A DNA stretch of 64,000 bases. Source: Bin87 sp965116565. GTDB taxonomy: Bacteria > Chloroflexota > Dehalococcoidia > Lucifugimonadales > UBA3495. The notes beneath the pieces are model-generated. The model was given only the letters and a program-made list of their open reading frames with translations. It was not told where the DNA came from and did no database searches. Every line of letters starts with the position of its first letter. The first letter of the stretch is position 1. Position numbers and translations under genes: made by a program. The stretch spans positions 3,038,001 to 3,102,000 of the forward strand of contig OZ220699.1 of NCBI GenBank assembly GCA_965116565.1. The letters are read 5' to 3'. Shown here piece after piece: positions 45,867 to 54,630 of the stretch.

Positions 45867-46262
45867 CTATGCCTCGACGACGTTTTCCAGGTGCTGGATG
45901 TCCAGAACCCGCTGTCCGAGGCCCAACCGTATGGCGACAAGATCGATTCGCCAGAGGATATCGTCGGAGATCAGCGCCCGACGTTCCAGGAAGTCCTGGG
46001 CTGTCATGCTAAGGCGGCGGGCCTTCGCGGAGGTCAGGGACTCCTCGGGCGACCCGAAATCGGAGCCGCGGCGAGTGCGCACCTCAACGAACACCCAGGT
46101 GGGCCCATCCATCGCGATGAGATCCACCTCGCCCCAGCGGCATCGGTAGTTGGCGTCGATAGTACGGTAGCCTTTACCTTCCAAATGGAGCCGAGCCAGC
46201 GATTCACCGACGCGCCCAATCTCCATGGGCGACGCGGCGTGGGATGTTCGCCTATCCCGCAC
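45867..46262 (-). CDS. yraN: YraN/UPF0102 endonuclease-like protein
   Basis: This small protein of the UPF0102 family has a restriction-endonuclease-like core: GRVGESLARLHLEGKGYRTID, then NYRCRWGEVDLIAMDGPTWVFVEVRTRR with the E/D/ExK-like residues, and the SLTSAKARRLSMTAQDFL helix. It is often next to rnhB, as here. GTG at 46262 overlaps the rnhB stop; ATG at 46226 (MEIGRVGE) is an equally sensible start. Role in recombination or repair is suspected but not established. Confidence 0.88.
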   Translation of the reverse strand: MRDRRTSHAASPMEIGRVGESLARLHLEGKGYRTIDANYRCRWGEVDLIAMDGPTWVFVEVRTRRGSDFGSPEESLTSAKARRLSMTAQDFLERRALISDDILWRIDLVAIRLGLGQRVLDIQHLENVVEA

Positions 46263-46893
46263 GGGCGTCGCGGATCAGTCGGGCCTGGCGCAGGGGTCCG
46301 AACGAGCGTCGGTGAATGGGGGTGGGCCCCATTTCGGCCAGGCAACGCAGATGTTGAGCGGTGGCATAGCCCTTGTGCCGGGCGAAACCGTATCCCGGGT
46401 ACTGGTCGTCGGCGCGAGTCATGACTTCGTCCCGGGTTACCTTGGCCAGAATACTTGCGGCCGAGATGGATAGGGATTTGGCGTCTCCCTTGACAACGGT
46501 TTTGTGCGGAAGCGGGCAATCGCGGATGGGAACCCAGTCAAGCAGCAGCGCGTCCGGCTGGGGTCTCAACGACGATACCGCAGACAGCATCGCGTGCAGC
46601 ACGGCTGGCCCGATACCGATGCGGTCGATTTCGGTTGGTGCGATTTCCTCCACCGCCCAGGTGAGGGCATTCGTCCGGATCAGTTCGGCGGCGGCGGCGC
46701 GGCGCGGCGCCGTGAGGCGTTTGCTGTCGTCGATCGTTGCCAACCAATCAGCGGAGGCTTCCAGCCCGGGCGGCAGAATGACGGCGGCGGCGGTGACCGG
46801 ACCGGCCAGTGGACCGCGTCCCGCCTCGTCCACGCCGGCGACGAGGCGGAAACCATCGGCATGGAACGACGCCTCGAAAGCGAGGTCAGGCAT
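46252..46893 (-). CDS. rnhB: Ribonuclease HII
   Basis: RNase HII removes ribonucleotides embedded in DNA. The 213-residue protein contains GVDEAGRGPLAGPV, DDSKRLT, LLLDWV, KGDAKSLSISAASILAKVTRD and YPGYGFARHKGYAT, all standard motifs with the catalytic Asp/Glu. It overlaps mnmA by 8 bp and yraN by up to 11 bp, forming a compact mnmA-rnhB-yraN operon. Confidence 0.95.
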   Translation of the reverse strand: MPDLAFEASFHADGFRLVAGVDEAGRGPLAGPVTAAAVILPPGLEASADWLATIDDSKRLTAPRRAAAAELIRTNALTWAVEEIAPTEIDRIGIGPAVLHAMLSAVSSLRPQPDALLLDWVPIRDCPLPHKTVVKGDAKSLSISAASILAKVTRDEVMTRADDQYPGYGFARHKGYATAQHLRCLAEMGPTPIHRRSFGPLRQARLIRDARAG

Positions 46894-48049
46894 TAATCAG
46901 ATGAGTCTCGGAGGCTTGCGGGGCGGGTGGTTCGGGTTCGTACCCTGCGATGGGACCGCCGCCCAGGACGGTATCGTCCTGGTAGAACACCGCGGCCTGG
47001 CCCGGGGTGATGGCGCGCTGCGGCTCATCAAAACGCACCAACGCACCGCCGGCGACAGGCGACACCGCTGCCGGCGCCTCTGCGAACTTGTAGCGAATTT
47101 TAACCGTTACCGGGGTGTCCAATGGGGGTTCTTTTCCGGAAACCCAGGAAACCGGATTGGCGTACAGCCGATCCCGGTACAGGTTTTGCTCGGATCCGAC
47201 CACCACTCGGCGGGCGTCGGGTTCCAGGCGGATCACGAACTTGGGCGCTCCTCCGGACAGCCCTAAACCGCGGCGTTGGCCTACAGTGAAATACTGGATG
47301 CCGTCGTGCCTGCCAAGCACGTTGCCGGCATCATCGACGATGTCCCCGGGACGTTCGTCAGTGCGCTGGCGCAGAAATTCGCGATAGTCCCCGGTAGGAA
47401 TAAAGCAGATGTCCTGGCTGTCGGGCTTGTCGGCGTTGGGAAATCCGGCCTCGGCGGCCATCTCACGGATCTCCGATTTAGGGTACCGGCCAACCGGCAT
47501 CAGGGTTGCGGCCAGTTGGTCCTGGCGCATGCCAAAAAGGACGTATGATTGGTCCTTGTCGGCGTCCACTCCACGCCTCAGGGCCCAGCCGTCTGAGCAG
47601 TCGGCTTCGATGCGGGCGTAGTGGCCGGTCGCGACGTGGGACGCGTTCAGCATTTGGGCGCGCTGGGCCAGGAAGCTGAACTTGATCTTGTCGTTGCAGG
47701 CGATGCAGGGGTGGGGCGTGCGACCACTTTCGTACTCCCGCTGGAAGTAGTCGATGACGAACGCGCGGAACTCGCGCTGTACGTTGAGCACGTAGTGGGG
47801 CACACCAAGGATGCGACAGACCGCGCGGGCGTCCTCGACGTCGTCGATTGTGCAGCAGCCTCGGTAATAGTCCGGCAGGTTGGCTTGGTCGATGTCGTAC
47901 AGCTTCATGGTTACGCCGATGACCTCGTGGCCCTCGCGCTGCAGAAGCAGGGCTGCTACCGACGAATCCACGCCGCCACTCATGGCCACGACGACCCGGT
48001 TGGTACGTTCACTGCTGGGATTAATCGTGTCAATCATACTGGCGCCCAT
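46886..48049 (-). CDS. mnmA: tRNA-specific 2-thiouridylase
   Basis: MnmA puts sulfur on U34 of tRNA for Lys, Glu and Gln. It has the PP-loop AMSGGVDSSVAALLL, MKLYD, the first catalytic cysteine in HPCIACND, VATGHYARI, DKDQSYVLFG, and the second in DSQDICFIP. The C-terminal beta-barrel follows. The length is 387 residues. The start could be the ATG at 48049 or at 48037. It leads the mnmA-rnhB-yraN operon and is divergent from the LLM gene at 48211. Confidence 0.95.
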   Translation of the reverse strand: MGASMIDTINPSSERTNRVVVAMSGGVDSSVAALLLQREGHEVIGVTMKLYDIDQANLPDYYRGCCTIDDVEDARAVCRILGVPHYVLNVQREFRAFVIDYFQREYESGRTPHPCIACNDKIKFSFLAQRAQMLNASHVATGHYARIEADCSDGWALRRGVDADKDQSYVLFGMRQDQLAATLMPVGRYPKSEIREMAAEAGFPNADKPDSQDICFIPTGDYREFLRQRTDERPGDIVDDAGNVLGRHDGIQYFTVGQRRGLGLSGGAPKFVIRLEPDARRVVVGSEQNLYRDRLYANPVSWVSGKEPPLDTPVTVKIRYKFAEAPAAVSPVAGGALVRFDEPQRAITPGQAAVFYQDDTVLGGGPIAGYEPEPPAPQASETHLINA

Positions 48050-48210
48050 CGTGGTCTGCCCCGCCCGCGGTTCGTTGGATTGGTTACACTGGGTTGAGTT
48101 GGACGGCGGTTCGACTTTCCGCGACCCAGCGTGTTGCGACGGGGATGCAGGTAGTATAGCATCGAGCGAGTTTCGGACTGTTATGCAGAATATTCAACGG
48201 AGGCAATCAG

Positions 48211-49164
48211 ATGCCGGTTACTTTCGGATGCTCGCTGCCCAGTAGAGGAGCGATGGCCTCACCCGACAATCTGCGCGACCTGGCTCAGCGGGCGGAGGAC
48301 CTTTCCTTTGACCACGTCTGGGTCAGCGACCATATCATCATTCCTCACGAGGTTTCTTCCTTCTATCCATACGCCGCCGACGGGGTAGCGCCGTTCCAGC
48401 GGGACAACACCTATTTTGAGCCGTTGGCCGCACTGAACTTTCTGGCGGGATGTACGACGCGGGTCAAGCTGGGCACTCACGTGCTCATACTGCCGTATCG
48501 CAACCCGGTGCTGACGGCCAAGATACTGGCGACGCTGGACGTCCTGAGCGGTGGCCGACTCATACTGGGCGCGGGAGTGGGCTGGATGGAGGAAGAATTC
48601 CAGGCAATGGGGCTGGACACCTATGCTCAACGGGGCGAGGTGACCGACGAATACATCCAGATTTTTAAGGAGCTATGGACTTCGGACAACCCGGAATTTC
48701 ATGGCAAACATTACGACGTGAGCGGCGCCGGTTTCCTGCCAAAACCGGTGCAGCAACCTCACCCGCCGATCTGGATTGGCGGCCATACTAACCCTGCAAT
48801 CCGCAGGGCGGCCACGCTCGGAGACGGATGGATGCCCATCGGGCTGCGTCCGCCGGCCGGCCTCGAGCCGGAAGAAATGGCGGAAAAGGTCGCCCGCCTG
48901 CGCCGGATCAGCGCGCGGGCCGGACGTGCCGAGGGCGCGGTGGATTTGGTGTTCAGCACCGACTGTGTATTCCAGGACCAGCCGACCAGCAATCGCCGCA
49001 TGGTATCTGGAATACCCGAACAGATCGCGGCGGATTTACGGCAGTACCAGGACCTCGGCGTGCAACACTTCATATTCAGCTTTCCGGCCGATAGCGCCGC
49101 CCAGCAACAGGAGGCTATGGAACGCTTCTCGCGGGAAGTGATGCCTCTGATTCCACAGGACTAA
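48211..49164 (+). CDS. LLM-class F420/FMN-dependent oxidoreductase
   Basis: This TIM-barrel oxidoreductase is of the 'F420-dependent, TIGR03619-like' branch. It begins VTFGCSLPSRG and has FDHVWVSDHIIIP, VKLGTHVLILPYRNPVLTAK, LDVLSGGRLILGAGVGWMEEEF and PHPPIWIGGHT. The 317-residue length is normal. A strong GGAGG lies before the ATG. The PEP-mutase-like gene follows 34 bp on. These two probably start the catabolic block that ends near 57.4 kb. The substrate is unknown. Confidence 0.88.
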   Translation: MPVTFGCSLPSRGAMASPDNLRDLAQRAEDLSFDHVWVSDHIIIPHEVSSFYPYAADGVAPFQRDNTYFEPLAALNFLAGCTTRVKLGTHVLILPYRNPVLTAKILATLDVLSGGRLILGAGVGWMEEEFQAMGLDTYAQRGEVTDEYIQIFKELWTSDNPEFHGKHYDVSGAGFLPKPVQQPHPPIWIGGHTNPAIRRAATLGDGWMPIGLRPPAGLEPEEMAEKVARLRRISARAGRAEGAVDLVFSTDCVFQDQPTSNRRMVSGIPEQIAADLRQYQDLGVQHFIFSFPADSAAQQQEAMERFSREVMPLIPQD

Positions 49165-49198
49165 CCGCAAATCCACCTCTGGCAGGAGGCAAACAATC

Positions 49199-50089
49199 AT
49201 GACTCTACGATCCAACCTTAAGAGCCGGCTGGTGGCCGGCGAAACCATTGTGGCACCGGGAGCTTACGACCCCATGTCGGCCCGCGTTGTGCAGTCCCTC
49301 GGTTTCGACACGGTGTACGTCGGCGGCTACATGAGCGGCGCTCACCTGGCCGTCACCGAACCGCTGATGACCCTGACCGAGCAGGTGGAAGTGGCGGAGC
49401 GCGTGGTCAAGTCGGTTCCGTTGCCCGTGATCTGCGACGCCGGGGCCGGGTATGGAGACCCCGTGCACACAATGCACACCGTGCGCACTTTCGAGCGATC
49501 CGGCGTTAGCGGCATCCATATAGAAGACCAGGTGTATCCCAAGCGGGCGTCGTACCACGCCGGCCTGGAGCACGTCATCCCGATCGACGAGTTCCTGGAA
49601 AAGATGCGCTACGCTCTGGAAGCGCGCAGCGACCCAAACTTCCTGATCATCGGGCGGACGGATTCATTCACCGCCGTGGAAGGCGACATGGACGACGCTA
49701 TCCGCCGGGGCAATGCGCTGCGCGAACTGGGCGTGGACGTGGTAATGCCCCGCGGCGTCCGGCAGCGTGAAGACCTGGCCACTTTCCGCGCCGGGGTACC
49801 GGACGTCCCGCTGCTGGTGATCGCCGGCACCGACGACATCACCGTGCGGGAATACGAGGAGCTTGGCTACAAGGTGATCATCTACGCCACCACGCCGGCA
49901 ATCGCGGCGGTGGAGGGCATCCAACGGGCGTACACCAACCTGCGCGACACCGGCCACATCGGTATCGGCGCCGCAGACGTGGCAACACGGCGCGCGGAGG
50001 TGGAGGCGCTCATCAGCCTGCCTGAGTACCAGGCAGTGGAAGCCGCGACTACCGAGCGGGAATTCCAGGACCGGGTGGGGCACCACTGA
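49199..50089 (+). CDS. Isocitrate lyase/PEP mutase superfamily enzyme
   Basis: This is a TIM-barrel enzyme of the family including methylisocitrate lyase, carboxy-PEP mutase and oxaloacetate decarboxylases. It shows APGAYDPMSARVVQSLGFDTVYVGG, the metal region PVICDAGAGYGDP (normally DADTGYG), and HIEDQVYPKRASYHAG where lyases have KKCGH: the catalytic cysteine is missing. GRTDSF and DVVMPRG are typical. A C-C lyase activity of the methylisocitrate kind is therefore unlikely; a decarboxylase or hydrolase is more likely. AGGAGG precedes the ATG. A strong terminator follows at 50127. Confidence 0.87.
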   Translation: MTLRSNLKSRLVAGETIVAPGAYDPMSARVVQSLGFDTVYVGGYMSGAHLAVTEPLMTLTEQVEVAERVVKSVPLPVICDAGAGYGDPVHTMHTVRTFERSGVSGIHIEDQVYPKRASYHAGLEHVIPIDEFLEKMRYALEARSDPNFLIIGRTDSFTAVEGDMDDAIRRGNALRELGVDVVMPRGVRQREDLATFRAGVPDVPLLVIAGTDDITVREYEELGYKVIIYATTPAIAAVEGIQRAYTNLRDTGHIGIGAADVATRRAEVEALISLPEYQAVEAATTEREFQDRVGHH

Positions 50090-50126
50090 CGCAAGCACGG
50101 ACTGATTTTACGGTTCATGATCGAAG

Positions 50127-50154
50127 GCAGGGTCGGCGCCGACCCTGCTTTTTT
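50127..50154 (+). terminator. Rho-independent terminator
   Basis: A perfect 22-bp palindrome (GCAGGGTCGGC with its complement, no obligatory loop) is followed by TTTTTT, 38 bp after the PEP-mutase-like gene. It separates this pair from the second ABC operon. Confidence 0.85.
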
Positions 50155-50562
50155 GCCCGCCCGTGCTGGCGAGCAACCGTTGGGTGGCGAATCGCCGTAC
50201 CCACGGATTCGGGTTGCCCACGTCTGTTTTTTCGGTAAACGTGACGATATTGTTGGCGAACGGAAGGTCACCGCCAGCCGGCATAATATAATCGGAACAC
50301 ATAACTGCCTAAAACCCCTTCCAATCGCGAGGGGCTTTTTATTCGCGGTTTTCGTAACGGAAATTACGATTCCGTCAGCGGACTATTGACAGCCGTTGTC
50401 CGCTGGGCTAACATTCCGAGCCAAGACTCGCGGATTGTGTCTGATTTCACAAATGGCCGAATCCGGGAGATTTCTCTTACTTCGGGGGGCGGTGATCATA
50501 TTCGCTGCGCCCGGAAAAAATATACACAGCCGTCGTAACGACGTTGGGAGGTTCACACAGAT
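50155..50562. other. Intergenic region upstream of second ABC operon
   Basis: No gene is visible between the terminator and the second binding-protein gene. It holds a weak hairpin-T run (CCCCTT ... AGGGGCTTTTT, 50315-50340) and the promoter at 50386. The ~150-nt untranslated leader that follows is AT-rich and unexplained. Confidence 0.5.
50386..50414 (+). promoter_or_regulatory. Sigma-70-type promoter of second ABC operon
   Basis: A perfect -35 TTGACA (50386-50391), exactly 17 bp, then TAACAT (50409-50414). Transcription would start near 50421, leaving a leader of about 140 nt before the binding-protein ATG. Confidence 0.75.
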
Positions 50563-52512
50563 ATGAAGCCATCTACCCTAGGCCGACTGTCTTTTCGGAC
50601 GCTGCTGGTCGCAACCGGCATAGTCGCACTGATGGTCGGCATCGCATGCGGCGGCGCTGAAGAACCCGCACCGGCTGCACAGGGGCAACAGGCCCCGGCT
50701 GCACAACAGCAGCAGGCCGCCCCGGCCGCTACGGACGCCCCAGCGGCCATGCAGCCCACCAACACTCCGATCCCCGAGGCCATGGCGGCCACGGTGCGCC
50801 CTACCAACACCCCGGCCCCCACGGCGGTCCCGCAAGTAGCCGCCACGCCGACGCCCAGCGCCGGGCCCAAGTACGGCGGCACCATGATAATGTCGGCCTA
50901 CGCCGACACCAAGGACTGGGATCCTTTGGGCTCGGGCTCGTTGTCCAGCGTGATCTCCTACTCCCAACTGTACAACCAGATTGTGCAGTTCGACCCGGTG
51001 GAAACTGCCGCTATCACCGGCGACTTGGCCCAATCATGGGACGTCAGCGCTGATGGCCTGACTTACACCTTCCACCTGCGCGACAATATGCAGTGGACCG
51101 ACGGCACCGAGATTACCTCGGCTGACGTAATCACCACCATGCGTCGCTACGCCAACCCCTGCAACGGAACGGGACGCTCCGGTCTGTGGCGCAACTACGC
51201 CGTCAAGATGGAAGTGGTCGACAAGGACGGCGGCGACTGCACTCCCACCAACCAGGATGCCGTCCTGCGCGCCATCGACGACAAGACCGTTGAGTTCAAT
51301 CTGCAGTTCGCCTCCGGCACGTTCATCAAGTTCCTGGCCATCGACTACGCCAAGGTTTTGCCGGGACACCAACTGGACTCAGATCCCAACTGTGAGATCC
51401 GGGACGCGGCGAACCCCTGCTTCTTGAACCTGGGCGAGAACATTATCGACCGGGGCACCACGTCCGGCCCGTTCATCTTGGAAGACTACCAAGTTGGCGA
51501 TTTCTACAAGGTCAACAAGAACGAAAATTACTTCAAGGAAGGACTCCCCTACGTTGACCGCATTGAGCACTACATCTTCCCCGGCACCGCCAAAGACCGA
51601 CTCATTGCTCAGTTCGAGGCGCGCCAGATTGACATGACCAACGGCGGTTTCGACAACCTCTCTCCGACTCAAAAACTTCAGGTGTCAGAGAGCACCAACG
51701 GAGAGTATGTCCCGCACCCCATCCCCGCTGGGACCAACTGGGGGTTGATGCTCAACATCAAGAAGCCTCAGTTCCAGGACCACAAAGTTCGCCAAGCCAT
51801 TAACCTGACCGTTGACCGGCAAGAAATTGACGAGCGAGTCTTCGATAACACGTCCGGCAGCTACTGCCCGCTGATGGGTTTGGCCCACTCTAACGAAGAG
51901 TGCAACACCTGGCCCGGCATCCGTCCCAAGAACACTGCGGAAGGACAGCAGGACTTGGCCGACGCCAAGGCGCTGATGGCCGAGGCAGGCGTGGGCGAAG
52001 GCTTCGAAGTCCAGTACACGGTGCGACAGGTCGGGAATTACCCTGACCAGTGCCAGGTCGTCAAGCAGCAGTTGCAGGATGGCCTGGGCATCACCGGCGA
52101 CATTGAGACGCTGCCCAGCGCGGCCGGATATGCCAAGTACGGCACTTCCCGCGCCGCCGACTCCGCCGGCGACTGGGAAATCAGCTGCCAAGGCGAAGGC
52201 ATGGTGGTGTACGACCTTGATGCCATCTACGGCGGCGTGTACCGCGAAGGCGGCACCCGGAACTACACCAATTGGTCGAACCCGAAGTTGGAGAACTGGT
52301 TCGAGCAGCAAAAGGTCGAACTGGATCCGGATGCTCGCCGGGAGATCAACAAGGAAGCCGAGCTCTGGCTACAGAGCTTTGAGGACAACCACTGGGTAAC
52401 GATGCAGTTGGGTGGCTTGCTCTGGATGGTCCATCGAGACGTCAAGGGATTCAACGCTCCCCAAACCGTGCAATACCAGTTCAAGTACGAAGACGTGTGG
52501 CTGGATCGCTAA
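50563..52512 (+). CDS. Family-5 ABC substrate-binding lipoprotein
   Basis: A second peptide/nickel-type binding lipoprotein. The signal segment ends VGIACGG (lipobox with Cys), followed by a long Gln/Ala/Pro/Thr-rich linker (about residues 30-105). The mature domain has DLAQSWDVSADGLTYTFHLRDNMQWTDGTEI, then IKKPQFQDHKVRQAINLTVDRQEID. At 649 residues it is longer than the relative at 35 kb, and it is not a close copy. GGGAGG is 12 bases before the ATG. It is followed by a palindrome and two permease genes, without ATPases. Confidence 0.93.
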   Translation: MKPSTLGRLSFRTLLVATGIVALMVGIACGGAEEPAPAAQGQQAPAAQQQQAAPAATDAPAAMQPTNTPIPEAMAATVRPTNTPAPTAVPQVAATPTPSAGPKYGGTMIMSAYADTKDWDPLGSGSLSSVISYSQLYNQIVQFDPVETAAITGDLAQSWDVSADGLTYTFHLRDNMQWTDGTEITSADVITTMRRYANPCNGTGRSGLWRNYAVKMEVVDKDGGDCTPTNQDAVLRAIDDKTVEFNLQFASGTFIKFLAIDYAKVLPGHQLDSDPNCEIRDAANPCFLNLGENIIDRGTTSGPFILEDYQVGDFYKVNKNENYFKEGLPYVDRIEHYIFPGTAKDRLIAQFEARQIDMTNGGFDNLSPTQKLQVSESTNGEYVPHPIPAGTNWGLMLNIKKPQFQDHKVRQAINLTVDRQEIDERVFDNTSGSYCPLMGLAHSNEECNTWPGIRPKNTAEGQQDLADAKALMAEAGVGEGFEVQYTVRQVGNYPDQCQVVKQQLQDGLGITGDIETLPSAAGYAKYGTSRAADSAGDWEISCQGEGMVVYDLDAIYGGVYREGGTRNYTNWSNPKLENWFEQQKVELDPDARREINKEAELWLQSFEDNHWVTMQLGGLLWMVHRDVKGFNAPQTVQYQFKYEDVWLDR

Positions 52513-52536
52513 GCGACGACAGTTTGACCACGTAAC

Positions 52537-52564
52537 GTAGGGGCGACTCGTGAGTCGCCCCTAC
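52537..52564. repeat. Intra-operon palindrome, 13-bp arms
   Basis: GTAGGGGCGACTC and GAGTCGCCCCTAC flank a GT dinucleotide. It lies 24 bp after the binding-protein stop and 28 bp before the permease start. Position and strength suggest partial termination or mRNA stabilisation, giving more binding protein than permease, as palindromes do after other binding-protein genes. Confidence 0.8.
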
Positions 52565-52591
52565 AATGTGCGTTAGTGTAGAGCGGAGATT

Positions 52592-53548
52592 ATGCGACAG
52601 TACGCGCTAAAACGAATTGCGCTCATCATCCCCACCGTGCTGTTGGTGTCGATCATCGTATTCACGGTGATGCGACTGCTCCCCGGCGACCCTGCCCTGG
52701 TGATTCTGAGCGAAGGCGACGCCACCTTCACCCAGGAAGAACTGGAAGACCTACGGGAGCAACTGGGAACCAACCGTCCAATTGTGGTCCAGTACGGAGA
52801 GTGGATTTACGGACTGGTTCAAGGCGATTTGGGCACCTCCATCTGGCGGTCGGGTCAGCCGGTGACCAAGTTGGTGGGCGAGCGGATCTGGCGGACGCTG
52901 GAATTGGCAGTGCTGGCGATCATAATTGCCGTAGCTTTCGCCGTGCCCCTGGGAGTGATTTCAGCCATCAAGCCGGACAGTGTGATTGACTATTTCTCAA
53001 GAGTCATCACGTTGGTAGGCATATCGATACCCACGTTCTTCGCGGGGTTGCTGGTGGTGCTGATATTGTCCCGAGGATTTGGTTGGCTGCCACCGTTAGG
53101 TTATGCCGACCTGTGGGATGACCCCTGGAAGAATCTTCAGCAGATGTTTTTGCCCGCGTTGGCTTTGGGCTTCTACGACATGGCGTTCATCGCCCGGGTC
53201 ACCAGGTCCTCCATGATGGAGATCATCCGCGAGGACTACATGCGGACGGCTCGCGCCAAGGGATTGGCAGAACGGATCGTGCTGGTGCGCCACGGATTGA
53301 AGAACGCAGTGCTGCCCATTTTGACCATCTCCGGTTGGCAGTTTGGCCGCTTGTTTGGCGGCACGGTCATCATCGAAAGCATCTTCAAAGTGCCGGGCAT
53401 CGGCACCCTGCTCATCGAAACCGTTTTCCAACGGGATTTCCCGACCATTCAGGCCATCATCATCGTCATCGCGGTGTCCATCGTGATCATCAACCTCCTG
53501 GTTGACCTGCTCTACGGACTGCTGGACCCGCGCATCCGGTACGCCTAG
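52592..53548 (+). CDS. dppB: ABC permease, DppB type (second set)
   Basis: An inner-membrane channel subunit of the peptide family, 318 residues. It has RQYALKRIALIIPTVLLVSIIVFTVMRLLPGDPA, the mid EAA loop RTARAKGLAERIVLVRHGLKNAVLPI, and IIIVIAVSIVIINLLVDLLYGLLDPRIRYA at the end. It is paired with the next gene. Gene letter is by family only. Confidence 0.92.
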   Translation: MRQYALKRIALIIPTVLLVSIIVFTVMRLLPGDPALVILSEGDATFTQEELEDLREQLGTNRPIVVQYGEWIYGLVQGDLGTSIWRSGQPVTKLVGERIWRTLELAVLAIIIAVAFAVPLGVISAIKPDSVIDYFSRVITLVGISIPTFFAGLLVVLILSRGFGWLPPLGYADLWDDPWKNLQQMFLPALALGFYDMAFIARVTRSSMMEIIREDYMRTARAKGLAERIVLVRHGLKNAVLPILTISGWQFGRLFGGTVIIESIFKVPGIGTLLIETVFQRDFPTIQAIIIVIAVSIVIINLLVDLLYGLLDPRIRYA

Positions 53549-53590
53549 CCAAATGCAAACAACCGGATTCGACTACGGAGAATTACCCGA

Positions 53591-54520
53591 ATGACTACAG
53601 CGAACACCGGTCAAGGGTTGGTCGTTGCCGACGCCGAGGCCCAATTGCTGGAAATGCGCCCGCGTCAGACGCAGGTGCAAAAGCTGGCCAATTTCGCCAA
53701 ATCCAAGCCGTTGGGCGCAATCAGCGCCGTCATCATCCTGCTGACCGTCCTGGCAGCCGCGGTTTCCTATGTGTTCCCGGGCGTGCTGCCCCATGATCCT
53801 CTGGATGTCCGCGCCCACGAGGAGAAGTATCTGCCGCCGCAGCCCGGCGCGTGGCTGGGCAGCGACCACCTGGGGCGCGACGAACTGAGCCGTCTGATTG
53901 CCGGATCGCAGATCTCCATCTACGTGGGCTTGCTCAGCGTCGGCATCGGCGTGACGCTGGGGGCGCTCATCGGCATTCTGAGCGCATACATCGGCGGGGC
54001 GTTTGACCTGGCGGTGCAGCGCATCGTTGACTCCATGATGGCTTTCCCACCCATCATTCTGGCATTGGGATTGGTGGCCGTGCTCGGCGGTTCCGCCAAC
54101 AACGTGATTATCGCTTTGCTTGTCATACTGTTACCGGGCACCATCAGGGTGATCCGGTCGCAGGTATTGAGCATCAAGGAGTTGGACTACACGCTGGCGG
54201 CTTCGGCCATCGGCGCCGGATCCATACGGATCATGTTGCGCCACATCCTGCCGAACGTAATCGCCAGCTACATCGTATTGGGCACCATCACACTGGGGTT
54301 CGCAATCATCATCGAAGCGTCGCTGTCATTCCTGGGCGTGGGAGTCCCTCCGGATATTCCGACGTGGGGCGGGATGCTCACACGAGGCACTGAGGAGATC
54401 CGCATCGCCTGGTGGCTGGCGGTATTCCCCGGCATCGCGATTTCGGTGGTGGTGTTCGCGATCAACTTCCTGGGCGACGCGCTGCGCGACACGCTCGACC
54501 CGCGGTTGAGGGGCCGGTAA
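53591..54520 (+). CDS. dppC: ABC permease, DppC type (second set)
   Basis: The partner channel subunit, 309 residues, with WLGSDHLGRDELSRLIAGSQIS, GILSAYIGGAFDLAVQRIVDSMMAFP, EAA loop TLAASAIGAGSIRIMLRHILPN, and EASLSFLGVGVPPDIPTWGGML. It follows the first permease by about 40 bp. No ATP-binding subunit follows; the next gene is a lactonase-like protein. Confidence 0.92.
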   Translation: MTTANTGQGLVVADAEAQLLEMRPRQTQVQKLANFAKSKPLGAISAVIILLTVLAAAVSYVFPGVLPHDPLDVRAHEEKYLPPQPGAWLGSDHLGRDELSRLIAGSQISIYVGLLSVGIGVTLGALIGILSAYIGGAFDLAVQRIVDSMMAFPPIILALGLVAVLGGSANNVIIALLVILLPGTIRVIRSQVLSIKELDYTLAASAIGAGSIRIMLRHILPNVIASYIVLGTITLGFAIIIEASLSFLGVGVPPDIPTWGGMLTRGTEEIRIAWWLAVFPGIAISVVVFAINFLGDALRDTLDPRLRGR

Positions 54521-54545
54521 GCCCACATCCCAGCCGAACAAACTC

Positions 54546-54570
54546 GAGGGGCGAATGAATTTCGCCCCTC
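54546..54570 (+). terminator. Palindrome/hairpin after second permease
   Basis: GAGGGGCGAA and TTCGCCCCTC flank TGAAT, 25 bp after the permease stop. It belongs to the GGGGCGA palindrome family. No long T-run follows, so termination may be partial. Confidence 0.6.
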
Positions 54571-54630
54571 ACTCATTGGCGTTCGCCATCGTGCTAAACT
54601 GCGCCCACCAGATACGGAGGTGCAACCGAT

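Noticed and set aside
50315..50340. Hairpin CCCCTT/AGGGG followed by CTTTTT
   Set aside because: Only a five-pair stem with a long loop and no gene ending nearby; mentioned only within the intergenic entry.
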